From: Amycolatopsis oliviviridis
Lineage (GTDB): Bacteria; Actinomycetota; Actinomycetes; Mycobacteriales; Pseudonocardiaceae
Direction: 5' to 3'
NCBI RefSeq assembly: GCF_014654365.1
Contig: NZ_BNAY01000009.1
Coordinates: forward strand, 367,977 to 431,976
Length of the DNA stretch: 64,000 nucleotides
Made by a program: the position numbers and the translations under genes
Part shown: positions 44,196 through 52,113 of the stretch, one piece after another
Layout of the letters: each line of letters opens with the position of its first letter
How positions within the stretch are numbered: position 1 is the stretch's first letter
The notes under the pieces: model-generated
The model's input: only the letters and a program-made list of their open reading frames with translations
What the model was told of the DNA's origin: nothing
The model's database searches: none

Positions 44196-44821
44196 CCCTT
44201 CACCGTGCCAGCCGGTTCGGGGCGCCGCAGTGTCTCGAGATGCCGCCGGAGCACGGTGCGCATCAGCTCCGGCGAGGTCCGGCCCGTCGACAGCGCGAGG
44301 CCGTCCAGCAGCGCGGCCAGCCGTTCGGTCTCGACGGCCAGGTCGAGGTCGTCGAGCAGACCGCCCGCTTCGTTGGCGCCGTCGAGCACCCGCCGGACGA
44401 GGGCTCGGACCCCTTCGTACATGCGGACGGCCTCCTCGGCGAGGTCCGGCCGGTTCTTTGCGGCGGCGGAGAACGCCAGCCAGACGTCGGTTTCGGCCTT
44501 GGTCTGCTCGGTGAGCGGGAGCAGCTCGCCGAGCAGTGCTTCGGTGATTTCCTGCCGCCGCGAGCGCGGGGTCGCGGGGTCGAGCAGATCGGGGAGGTGT
44601 CCCAGCAACCTCGCTTCGAGCCGGTCGCCGAGCGCGCGCATGGCGAACACGATCAGCTCGTCGTGGCCGCGGAAGTAGTGCCGCACCGAACCGATCGCGA
44701 GTCCGGCCTCCCCGGCCACGCTCCTGAGCGACGCCTGCGCGAGGCCGTCCCGCTGGATCACGCGGAAGACGGCTTCGGCTATCTCCAGGCGGCGGGCGTC
44801 GGGGTCGACGATCTTGGGCAT
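44192..44821 (-). CDS. TetR-family regulator of the acyl-CoA ligase
   Basis: 209 aa from ATG 44821. N-terminal HTH (about 10-55) with LRSVAGEAGLAIGSVRHYFRGHDEL, as in the AcrR/PaaR-like group. The remainder is the ligand-binding domain. TATAAA ends 6 nt before the ATG on this strand, inside an operator half-site, so it is probably leaderless and autoregulated. Transcribed with the downstream ligase. Divergent from a small membrane protein gene. Confidence 0.88.
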   Translation of the reverse strand: MPKIVDPDARRLEIAEAVFRVIQRDGLAQASLRSVAGEAGLAIGSVRHYFRGHDELIVFAMRALGDRLEARLLGHLPDLLDPATPRSRRQEITEALLGELLPLTEQTKAETDVWLAFSAAAKNRPDLAEEAVRMYEGVRALVRRVLDGANEAGGLLDDLDLAVETERLAALLDGLALSTGRTSPELMRTVLRRHLETLRRPEPAGTVKG

Positions 44822-44826
44822 GTTGT

Positions 44827-44876
44827 CTTTATAGCACGGCCTTGCTATTTTATTTGGCACAGTCATGCTATAAAGG
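44827..44876. promoter_or_regulatory. Divergent promoter and TetR operator
   Basis: TGCTATAAAG occurs in opposite orientation at 44836-44827 (minus) and 44867-44876 (plus); each holds a -10 (TATAAA). ATAGCA-N6-TGCTAT (44831-44848) is an 18-bp palindrome over the minus-strand -10. Binding there would shut off tetR and probably the membrane gene. Confidence 0.65.
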
Positions 44877-44884
44877 GGGAGTTC

Positions 44885-45376
44885 ATGAGGACCTGGTTGC
44901 TGATGGCCCTGGTGGTCGTCGCGGTGATCGCGATCGTCGTGCGGAGGCTGCGCGGAGAACCGCTGGTCGCACGCGAGGTGTTCGGGGCGCCGGTGATCCT
45001 GCTCGCGATCGGGGTCTACGGCCTGGCCAAGCTGGAGATCTTCACTCTCACGGACGGCCTCTGGCTCGTTCTGGGCTCCGTGGTCGGCTGCGGCCTCGGT
45101 GCGGTGCGCGCCACGACGACGAAGCTGTTCGAGCGCGACGGCGTGCTCTGGCTGCGCTACACCGGCTGGACGTTCGGTGTCTGGGTGCTGTCGCTGCTGG
45201 TGAACTTCGGGATCGGGTTCCTGGCGACCACGGCCGGGGCGCATCCCGACGCGCGGCCGGTGACGTTGTCGATCGGCGTCAGCCTGCTGGGGGAGGCCCT
45301 GGTGATCGGCAAACGCGCGAAGGCGACGGGGCTGCCCTTCGCCCCGCCGTCCGATTCGCTGCTTTCCCGCCGTTAA
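44885..45376 (+). CDS. Small four- to five-helix membrane protein
   Basis: 163 aa with a GGGGGAG site before ATG 44885. Hydrophobic segments at about 2-20, 32-52, 56-75, 95-118 and 125-145. Basic RRLRGEP follows the first helix. It resembles small DUF-type membrane proteins; I cannot assign a family. Position across a TetR operator from an acyl-CoA ligase suggests a stress or exporter accessory role. Its TAA stop shares bases with the convergent aminotransferase stop. Confidence 0.65.
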   Translation: MRTWLLMALVVVAVIAIVVRRLRGEPLVAREVFGAPVILLAIGVYGLAKLEIFTLTDGLWLVLGSVVGCGLGAVRATTTKLFERDGVLWLRYTGWTFGVWVLSLLVNFGIGFLATTAGAHPDARPVTLSIGVSLLGEALVIGKRAKATGLPFAPPSDSLLSRR

Positions 45377-46551
45377 GCCAGTTTCCCGACTTCGCCGACG
45401 AGGAGCGCGATGTCCTCTTCGGTGTTGAAGTAGTGCACCGAGGACCGGACCAGCGGAGGCAGTCCGCGCTCGGCGAAGTCGAACTGGGCGGACGTCGCTT
45501 CCGTGACGCTGACGTTGACCTTCGCCGCCGCCAGGCGCTGTTTCACTTCCTGTGAGGGCGTTTTCGCCACGCTGAACGTGACGATCCCGCATTGCCGTGT
45601 GCCCTGGTCGTGGACCTTGACGCCGGGGACCTCGCGGAGCGCGTCGCGCAGTTTCGCCGCGAGCGCGGCGACGCGGGCCTCGATGGCGGGCATGCCCCAT
45701 TCGAGGGCGTAGTCGATCGCCGTGCCGAGGCCGTGCAAGGCGGCGTGATCGCGTTCCCAGACCTCGAACATCTTCGCCGTCGAGTCGACTTCGTAGGTTT
45801 CCGGCGCTGTCCACACCGCCGAATGGAGGTCGAGCATCGCGGGCTCCACGCGCTCGCGCAGGCGCGGGTGCGCGTAAAGGAATCCGGTGCCGCGCGGCCC
45901 GCGCAGGTACTTGCGGCCGGTGATGCTGAGCGCGTCGCAGTTCAGGCGCGCGACGTCGAGGTCGATCTGGCCGGCGCTCTGGCACGCGTCCAGCAGGAAC
46001 GGGATCCCGGCCTCCCGCGCGACCGCGCCGATCTCCTCGGCGGGGTTCACCAGCCCGCCCTGCGTCGGCACGTGGGAGACGGCGATCAGCTTGACGTCGC
46101 CGTCGACGCGGCGCTTGAGGTCTTCGACGTCCAGCTGCCCGGACTCGTCGTTGTCGACCACCTCGACGACGGCACCGGTGCGCTTCGCGATCTGCAGGAA
46201 AGAGATGACGTTGCTCGCGTACTCGGACTTCGCGGTCAGGATCCGGTCTCCCGCGGCGAACGGGAGCGCGTAGAAGACCGCCTGCCACGACCTGGTCGCG
46301 TTGTCGGTCAGCGCGATGTCGCCCGGCTCGGCGCCGACGAGCCGGGCCGCCGAGGCGTAGACGCCTTCCATCCGCTCCGCGGTCGCCGCGGCCTGTTCGT
46401 ACCCGCCGATCAGGGCTTCCTCGCGCAGGTAGTCCACGACGGTGTCGGTCACCCGGGAGGGTGGCAGCGACGATCCGGCGTTGTTGAGGTGGACCACTTC
46501 CGCACAGCCCGGCGTCTCGAGGCGAGCGCGGTTCACATCGAAGTCCGTCAT
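45373..46551 (-). CDS. Class V aminotransferase-fold PLP enzyme
   Basis: 392 aa from ATG 46551. The PLP lysine lies in ALSITGRKYLRGPRGTGFLY, with DACQSAGQIDLD and SHVPTQGGLVNP as the cofactor-binding strands. The N-terminal LNNAGSSLPPSRVTDTVVDYL is typical of the IscS/CsdB-like and isopenicillin N epimerase-like group. Reaction could be cysteine desulfuration, epimerisation or a C-S lyase step; no partner gene decides. TATTCA ends 7 nt before the ATG. Divergent from a GntR gene 46 bp away. Confidence 0.82.
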   Translation of the reverse strand: MTDFDVNRARLETPGCAEVVHLNNAGSSLPPSRVTDTVVDYLREEALIGGYEQAAATAERMEGVYASAARLVGAEPGDIALTDNATRSWQAVFYALPFAAGDRILTAKSEYASNVISFLQIAKRTGAVVEVVDNDESGQLDVEDLKRRVDGDVKLIAVSHVPTQGGLVNPAEEIGAVAREAGIPFLLDACQSAGQIDLDVARLNCDALSITGRKYLRGPRGTGFLYAHPRLRERVEPAMLDLHSAVWTAPETYEVDSTAKMFEVWERDHAALHGLGTAIDYALEWGMPAIEARVAALAAKLRDALREVPGVKVHDQGTRQCGIVTFSVAKTPSQEVKQRLAAAKVNVSVTEATSAQFDFAERGLPPLVRSSVHYFNTEEDIALLVGEVGKLA

Positions 46552-46597
46552 GCCTAACTGAATACAGTACGGCCGAAGTGCATGCAATACTGTCGGC
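46552..46597. promoter_or_regulatory. Divergent leaderless promoters with inverted ACAGTA/TACTGT
   Basis: The 46 bp between starts contain TATTCA (minus strand, 7 nt before the aminotransferase ATG) and AATACT (plus strand, 6 nt before the GntR ATG). ACAGTA and TACTGT lie in inverted positions near each -10, a likely GntR operator. Confidence 0.5.
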
Positions 46598-47227
46598 ATG
46601 ACGAGGAACCTGCTTCGGCGTGACCTCGCGGAGGAGATCACCGCCCGCGTGCTCGACGGCCGGATCGCCGCGGACAGCCGGATCAACGAGGTGCACCTCG
46701 CCCGCGAACTGGGCGTCAGCCGGACACCGTTGCGCGAGGCGCTGATCGGGCTGGCCGATCGCGGGCTGCTCGTCTCGGCGCCCGGTCGCGGCTTTCTCGT
46801 GCCGCCGTTCGATCCCGGCGAGGCCCGGCAGCTGTATCCGCTCGTCGCGGAGCTGGAATCGCTCGCGCTGCGCTGGAGTTCGCCGCAGGACCTCGTCGGC
46901 CTCACCGGCGGCCTGGACCGGATCACCACCGAGATGGCCGCGGAACTCGATCGGCAGGGCGATCTGTCCACTTTGGATGATCGCTGGCACGCGCTGCTGG
47001 TCTCGCGCTGCACGAATCCGCATCTGCTGCGCCTGATCGAGCAGACGAAACCGCTGCTGAAGCGCTACGACGCCCGCTATTTCGGTGGCGTCGAACGTTC
47101 TCGGGAGAGTATCGATGAGCACTTCCGGATCGCCGAGGCGATCCGGGTGCCCGACCTCGCGACGGCCGTCGAGCTGCTCGTGCGGAACTGGGTGAAAACG
47201 TTGGCATATCTGGACGACATGGGGTGA
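46598..47227 (+). CDS. GntR-family regulator
   Basis: 209 aa. Winged helix at 1-70 with LAEEITARVLDGRIAADSRINEVHLARELGVSRTPLREAL, then an FCD-like helical ligand domain with the His residues HALLVSR and IDEHFRIAEAI. It is divergent from the PLP enzyme and followed after 4 bp by a phosphoesterase gene, which may be in its operon. Probably autoregulated through the 46-bp spacer. Confidence 0.85.
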   Translation: MTRNLLRRDLAEEITARVLDGRIAADSRINEVHLARELGVSRTPLREALIGLADRGLLVSAPGRGFLVPPFDPGEARQLYPLVAELESLALRWSSPQDLVGLTGGLDRITTEMAAELDRQGDLSTLDDRWHALLVSRCTNPHLLRLIEQTKPLLKRYDARYFGGVERSRESIDEHFRIAEAIRVPDLATAVELLVRNWVKTLAYLDDMG

Positions 47228-47231
47228 AACG

Positions 47232-47993
47232 ATGTTCGTGACGGCACATCTGAGCGACAACCATCTCGACGGCGGGGAACGCGCAGACGAACGCACCGAG
47301 CGGGTCATGCGGTATCTGGGGGGCCTGGTGACACCGGTGGACGCGATCCTGGTGACCGGCGACATCGCCGACCACGGCACCCTTGAGGAGTACCGGCGCG
47401 CGGCCGAGCTGTTCAAGACCGACGTCCCGCTCTTCACCTGCCCCGGCAACCACGACAAACGCGGCCCGTTCCGGGAAGGGCTGCTCGGTCAGGCGCCGGA
47501 CGACGCGCCGGTCAACGTGGCGCACACCGTCGGCGACGTCACGTTCGTCATGGCCGACTCCAGTATCCCCGGCAAGCCGGACGGGCAGTTCGACGACGAG
47601 ACCCTGGCCTGGCTGGACCGTGTTCTCGCCGACGGCGACGGGCCCGCCTTCATCGCCTTCCACCATCCGCCGGTCGCGCTCGGGCTGCCGCTGGTGGACG
47701 CGATGCGCCAGACCGGCGAAGAAAAACTGGCCGAGGTGCTCGCCCGGCATCCGCGTGTGGTTGCCTTGCTCTGCGGGCACGTGCACGCCGCGGCGTCGAC
47801 GACGTTCGCGGGGGTGCCGCTGCGGTCGGCGCCGTCGGTCGGGTCGAGCATCCTGTTCCCGTGGGAAGAGAACGGCCTCCGGGGCTGGGGTGAGGGCGGG
47901 CCGGTCGACTACGACCTGCCGCCGTCGCTGCTGTTCCACGTACTGCACGACGACGGCAGGCTGACCACCCACCAGCGGGTGGTGCCGAACTAA
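47232..47993 (+). CDS. Metallophosphoesterase (CpdA/GpdQ-like)
   Basis: 253 aa. The five metal-binding blocks of calcineurin-like phosphoesterases are in order: SDNH (variant of DxH), TGDIAD, GNHD, a His in AFHHPP, and GHVH. This matches cyclic-nucleotide or glycerophosphodiester phosphodiesterases. Substrate unknown. The start overlaps no other gene and lies 4 bp after gntR with GGGGTGAAA as a ribosome site. Its 3' end overlaps the convergent hydrolase by 4 bp. Confidence 0.87.
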   Translation: MFVTAHLSDNHLDGGERADERTERVMRYLGGLVTPVDAILVTGDIADHGTLEEYRRAAELFKTDVPLFTCPGNHDKRGPFREGLLGQAPDDAPVNVAHTVGDVTFVMADSSIPGKPDGQFDDETLAWLDRVLADGDGPAFIAFHHPPVALGLPLVDAMRQTGEEKLAEVLARHPRVVALLCGHVHAAASTTFAGVPLRSAPSVGSSILFPWEENGLRGWGEGGPVDYDLPPSLLFHVLHDDGRLTTHQRVVPN

Positions 47994-49612
47994 GCCGAGA
48001 ACACCGGCAGCGTGATCCGGGACGGGTGCGCGGGGTCGTGGAAGATCTCGAACCGCGCGGGTTTCCCGTCCACCGAGCTGTGCACCGGTTCGCCGGTGCC
48101 GTGGTTGCGGGCGAAGCGCGGGAACGCGCCGCCCGCGACGTGCAGCCGCAGCCGATGCCCGCGCCGAAACCGGTAGGCGGTCGGGTCGAGCCGGACCTCG
48201 GCCGCGACCACACCGTCCACATCGGACGCGGGACCGCCGGGCCGCAGGCGGAGGATGCCGTCGGTGACGTTGCGGGAGACCCCGCGACCGTCCACGTCGC
48301 ACAGCCGGACGAACACGTCGCCGTGCCCGAGGTCGGTCCGGACGTGCACTAGCGCGGAGACCTCGCCGATGACGTCGAGGTCGCGCTTCAGCACGTCGCC
48401 GGTGAACAACAGCACGTCCCGGCGCTGCTCGACGTCCGTGTTGTCCTGCTGTTTCTGCACACCCGACAGCAGCGGGCCGCCGACGGTCGGTGTGGGATCC
48501 GCCGGGTCGTAGGTGAACGTGCCCGGCTTCGACTCGACGGGTTCGTCGGGGGAGAGCCCGCCGGGGCGCAGGAAATACGGGGTGGCGTCCGACTTCGGCG
48601 GCCAGCTTTCGAAGTCCAGCCATCGCCCCGAGCCTTGGAGGTACAGGCGCACGGGTGCCTGCCTCAGCGGCGCGCGATCGCCGAGCAGGTGAGCGGAGAG
48701 AAAACCGATCTGGTCGGTGATCAGGGTCTTCAGGCTGGCTGGCTCGCCGTGCGCCCACGGGCCGATGGTGATCCGCGGCTCGCGGCCGGCGGCGGCGAGT
48801 TCCTTGAAGTCGCGCAGCTGGGCGGCGATGAACAGGTCGTACCAGCCGGTCACCATGCTCACCGGCGTGGTCAGCCCGGCGACCTCGGCGCTGTGGTCCG
48901 ACGGTGCCCAGAAGTCGTCGCCCGGTTCGGCGTGCGCGGAGACGTCCTGCAGGAACCGCACCTGCTTGCCGATGGCCGCGACGTCGGCGCCGGAAACCGG
49001 GAGATGCGCCATGGCCCGGCGGGTCTTCTTCGTCTGCCAAGGGTTCGGCAGGCCGGCGAACCGGCCTTCCTGGCGGCCGATCAATGACGACCACGAGACC
49101 ATGTTGTCGACCGCGAGGATCCCGCCGGGGTAGAAGGCCGAGACGAACTCCGACGCGGTGACGCCGAGACAGATCGCTTCGAGCGGCTCGTCGAGGTACG
49201 GCGCGACGGCCCATTGCGTGTGGCCGAGGTAGCTCGCGCCCGCCATCGCCACCCGGCCGTCGCACCACGGCTGCTCGCGCAGCCAGGCGACGGTGGCGAG
49301 GCCGTCCTCCTTCTCCAGGTGGAACGGCCGGAACTCGCCGCCGGAGCCGAAGGTCCCGCGAGTGCTCTGGAGGACGACTTGCAGTCCATGTCGTGCGAAC
49401 GTCTCGCCGAAGATCTTGCCCATCACGCCCTTGCGGCCGTACGGCGTGCGGATCAGCACCACCGGCCGTGGCGCGTCGCCAGGGACGGCGTAGCGGTCCG
49501 CCAGCAGCCGGACGCCGTCGGGCATCGGGACGGGGATCGCCTTGGTCACCGAGGGAGCGGGGCCTTCGGCCGGGGGAAGGCCGAGATATCGGTCGAGAAG
49601 TCGGTCGAGCAC
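47990..49612 (-). CDS. CocE/NonD family (X-Pro dipeptidyl-peptidase-like) hydrolase
   Basis: 540 aa from GTG 49612, chosen for the AAGGCGG site upstream; the frame runs into a palindrome further 5'. The alpha/beta core has Ser127 in GASYLG, the Asp in DVSAHAEPGDDF-like text and the His in TIGPWAHGE. A C-terminal jelly-roll (about 340-540) with PGTFTYDPADPTPTVGG is typical of CocE and peptidase S15. It should cleave esters, amides or proline peptides. No signal peptide. Confidence 0.88.
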   Translation of the reverse strand: MLDRLLDRYLGLPPAEGPAPSVTKAIPVPMPDGVRLLADRYAVPGDAPRPVVLIRTPYGRKGVMGKIFGETFARHGLQVVLQSTRGTFGSGGEFRPFHLEKEDGLATVAWLREQPWCDGRVAMAGASYLGHTQWAVAPYLDEPLEAICLGVTASEFVSAFYPGGILAVDNMVSWSSLIGRQEGRFAGLPNPWQTKKTRRAMAHLPVSGADVAAIGKQVRFLQDVSAHAEPGDDFWAPSDHSAEVAGLTTPVSMVTGWYDLFIAAQLRDFKELAAAGREPRITIGPWAHGEPASLKTLITDQIGFLSAHLLGDRAPLRQAPVRLYLQGSGRWLDFESWPPKSDATPYFLRPGGLSPDEPVESKPGTFTYDPADPTPTVGGPLLSGVQKQQDNTDVEQRRDVLLFTGDVLKRDLDVIGEVSALVHVRTDLGHGDVFVRLCDVDGRGVSRNVTDGILRLRPGGPASDVDGVVAAEVRLDPTAYRFRRGHRLRLHVAGGAFPRFARNHGTGEPVHSSVDGKPARFEIFHDPAHPSRITLPVFSA

Positions 49613-49666
49613 GCCTGGGCCGCCTTTCGCGCGGATGATCACCTTCCGCTTACGACCGTACTCGCA

Positions 49667-49721
49667 TGTCATGAAAGTGGCTTTCAGGACGAAAAATGTC
49701 CTGAAAGCCACTTTCATGACA
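49667..49721. terminator. Terminator palindrome after the aspartase operon
   Basis: Perfect 24-bp arms (49667-49690 and 49698-49721), 7-nt A-rich loop. Each arm holds TGAAAGTGGCTTTCA, itself an inverted repeat. Lies 40 bp past the aspA stop codon, upstream of the CocE gene. Confidence 0.85.
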
Positions 49722-49760
49722 CTGGCGCGGGGCGGACCGCCCGGTACCGCCCCGCTGGTC

Positions 49761-51149
49761 TCAGGAAAGCCGCGCGAGCGTCTCCGGCTTCAGCAGCTTC
49801 GCCAGTTCTTCCGCGGGAAGAAGACCCTTCTCGACGACGAGCTCCGCCACGCCGCGCCCGGTTTCGAGCGCTTCCTTGGCGATCTCGGTCGCCGCCGCGT
49901 AGCCGATGCTCGGGTTCAGCGCGGTCACCAGCCCGATCGAGTTCTCGACGTAGCCCCGCATCACGTCGGCGTTCGCGGTGATCCCGGAGACGCACCGCTC
50001 CGCCAGCACCAGGCAGGCCGACCGCAGATGCGTGATGCTCTCCGAAAGCGAGTGCAGGATCAGTGGCTCGAACGCGTTGAGCTGCAGCTGCCCGGCCTCG
50101 GCCGCCATCGTCACCGCGACGTCGTTGCCGATGACCTCGAACGCGACCTGGTTGACCACCTCGGGGATCACCGGGTTGATCTTGCCGGGCATGATCGACG
50201 ACCCCGCCTGAACCGGCGGCAGGTTGATCTCGTTGAGCCCCGCCCGGGGCCCGGACGAGAGCAGCCGCAGATCGTTGCAGCTCTTCGAGAGTTTCACCGC
50301 GATCCGCTTGAGCACACCGGAAAGGTGCACGAAAGCGCCGCAGTCCTGTGTCGCCTCGACGAGGTCCGCCGCGGTCACGACGGGCAGCCCGGTGATCTCA
50401 CGCAAATGCGCGACAGCGGCTTCGGCGTACCCGGGCGCGGCGTTGAGGCCGGTGCCGATCGCGGTCGCGCCGAGGTTGATCTCGTGCAGCAGCGCCACCG
50501 CTTCGGTGAGCCGCAGCCGGTCTTCGCCGAGCATGACCGCGTACGTGCCGAACTCCTGCCCCAGCGTCATCGGGACGGCGTCCTGCAGCTGCGTGCGGCC
50601 CATCTTCAGCAGGTCGTGGAACTCGACGGCCTTGGCCGCGAACGCCCGCTCCAGCACGACCATCGCCTCGGCCAGCTCGCGGACGGCGATGATCGTGGCG
50701 ACGTTGACCGCGGTCGGGTACGCGTCGTTGGTCGACTGCCCGAGGTTCACGTGTTCGTTCGGGTGCACGCGGGCATAGTCGCCCTTCTTGTGCCCGAGCA
50801 GTTCCAGCGCGCGGTTCGCGATCACCTCGTTGGCGTTCATGTTCGTCGACGTGCCCGCGCCGCCCTGGATGACGTCGACGACGAACTGGTCGTGCAGTGC
50901 GCCGTCCCGGATCTCGCCGCACGCCCGGCGGATCGCGTCGGCGACGTCCGGCTCCAGCAGCCCCAGGTCGGCGTTGGCCCGGGCGGCCGCCTCCTTGACC
51001 GACGCGAGCGCCTCGATCAGATGCGGGTACGCGGAGATCGCGGTGCCGGTGATGGGGAAGTTCTCCCTGGCGCGGGCGGTGTGCACACCCCAGTAGGCGT
51101 CGGCCGGAACTTCCTTGTCTCCCAGCAGATCGTGTTCCACGCGGTGCAT
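49761..51149 (-). CDS. aspA: Aspartate ammonia-lyase
   Basis: 462 aa. Fumarase/aspartase superfamily; GSSIMPGKINPV is the signature loop that holds the catalytic serine. GGAGTSTNMNANEVIANRA and VHPNEHVNLGQSTND are as in aspartases and class II fumarases, and the N-terminal DLLGDKEVPADAYWGVHT favours aspartase. It makes fumarate and ammonia from aspartate. AGGAG lies 6 nt upstream. It is last in the asparagine operon; asparaginase starts 10 bp upstream. Confidence 0.92.
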   Translation of the reverse strand: MHRVEHDLLGDKEVPADAYWGVHTARARENFPITGTAISAYPHLIEALASVKEAAARANADLGLLEPDVADAIRRACGEIRDGALHDQFVVDVIQGGAGTSTNMNANEVIANRALELLGHKKGDYARVHPNEHVNLGQSTNDAYPTAVNVATIIAVRELAEAMVVLERAFAAKAVEFHDLLKMGRTQLQDAVPMTLGQEFGTYAVMLGEDRLRLTEAVALLHEINLGATAIGTGLNAAPGYAEAAVAHLREITGLPVVTAADLVEATQDCGAFVHLSGVLKRIAVKLSKSCNDLRLLSSGPRAGLNEINLPPVQAGSSIMPGKINPVIPEVVNQVAFEVIGNDVAVTMAAEAGQLQLNAFEPLILHSLSESITHLRSACLVLAERCVSGITANADVMRGYVENSIGLVTALNPSIGYAAATEIAKEALETGRGVAELVVEKGLLPAEELAKLLKPETLARLS

Positions 51150-51159
51150 CGAAAGCTCC

Positions 51160-52113
51160 TCAGGCGGCGAGATGGTGTTCGGCGAGCGCGCCGGTCACGC
51201 GCAGGCCGGGGGCCGGTTCCAGGACGTCCTGCTCGACACCGCACAGCGCGAGCGCGGCGGCGAGCACCGGCCGGCGCGCGCGGTCTCCGCCGTCGGCGAT
51301 CTTGATCGCGATCGCCGTGCCGTCCGGCAGGGCCGCGACCTGGACGGCCTCGAAACCGTCCTTGGCGATCAGGCCGGGCACCGCGCGCATGAGCGCGGTG
51401 ACGTCGCGACGCGTACCCGCGACCAGTTCCGGATGCTTCCGGATCCCTTCGGCGACAAGGCTTTCCGGGGTCCCGGCGGAAGCCGCGGCGATCTTGCCGA
51501 CCGCCCTGGCGAGCCCGCGCAGCGACACCGCGAACAGGGGAGCGCCGCAGCCGTCGACGGCCACCTTGGGGATCCGCTGCCCGGTCAGGTCCTCGACGCA
51601 GCCGGCGATCGCGCGCTGCAGCGGATGTCCCGGATCCAGGTAGTCCCTTGTGGACCAGTCGTGCAGGCGGCAGGTCGCGAGCATCGCCGCGTGCTTGCCG
51701 GAGCAGTTGTGCGCCAGTCTCGACGCGGTCCGCCCCGAGGCGATCCAGGCGTCGCGCTCGACGAGGTCGAACGGCAGGTCTTCCGGCGTCCGCAGGTCTT
51801 CCTCGGTGAACCCGGCGCCGTCGAGGGTCCGGAGCACCTCGGCCAGGTGGATCTCCTCGCCGGAGTGGCTGGCCGCGCCGACGGCGAACCCGGCGGCGCT
51901 CAGGTCGACGCCGAGTCGCGCCATCGCCGTGGCCTGTAAGGGTTTCGCCGCCGAACGCGGGTAGAAAGCCGCCTCGACGTCACCGGCGGAGAACAGCACC
52001 CGGCCGTCCGGGGCGAGCACCACGGCCGAACCGTGGTGCACCCCCTCGACCATTCCGTCGCGGAGGAGGTGCACCAGCGGTTCGTGGGCGGGCACGCGGA
52101 TCTCGGGGATCAC
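51160..52113 (-). CDS. L-asparaginase, type II PF06089 family
   Basis: 317 aa from a GTG overlapping the permease stop (GTGA). It belongs to the Rhizobium etli-type family: YPRSAAKPLQA, ASHSGEEIHL, HNCSGKHAAMLATC and VDGCGAPLFAVSL. The conserved Ser-Lys pair in SGKHA is catalytic in this family. It hydrolyses asparagine to aspartate. The permease and aspartase neighbours confirm the role. Confidence 0.9.
   Translation of the reverse strand: MIPEIRVPAHEPLVHLLRDGMVEGVHHGSAVVLAPDGRVLFSAGDVEAAFYPRSAAKPLQATAMARLGVDLSAAGFAVGAASHSGEEIHLAEVLRTLDGAGFTEEDLRTPEDLPFDLVERDAWIASGRTASRLAHNCSGKHAAMLATCRLHDWSTRDYLDPGHPLQRAIAGCVEDLTGQRIPKVAVDGCGAPLFAVSLRGLARAVGKIAAASAGTPESLVAEGIRKHPELVAGTRRDVTALMRAVPGLIAKDGFEAVQVAALPDGTAIAIKIADGGDRARRPVLAAALALCGVEQDVLEPAPGLRVTGALAEHHLAA

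Noticed and set aside
42540..44678. 712-codon plus-strand frame opposite the acyl-CoA ligase and tetR
   Set aside because: Antisense shadow; the ligase with P-loop and C-terminal lysine is convincing on the other strand.
42699..44821. Secondary-metabolite biosynthetic gene cluster
   Set aside because: A lone AMP-binding ligase with TetR, no carrier protein, condensation domain or PKS nearby.
44192..47458. Single 1088-codon minus-strand frame covering tetR and beyond
   Set aside because: Only the first 630 nt (tetR) has motifs; the rest is a frame-shifted shadow of the membrane protein, PLP enzyme and GntR genes.
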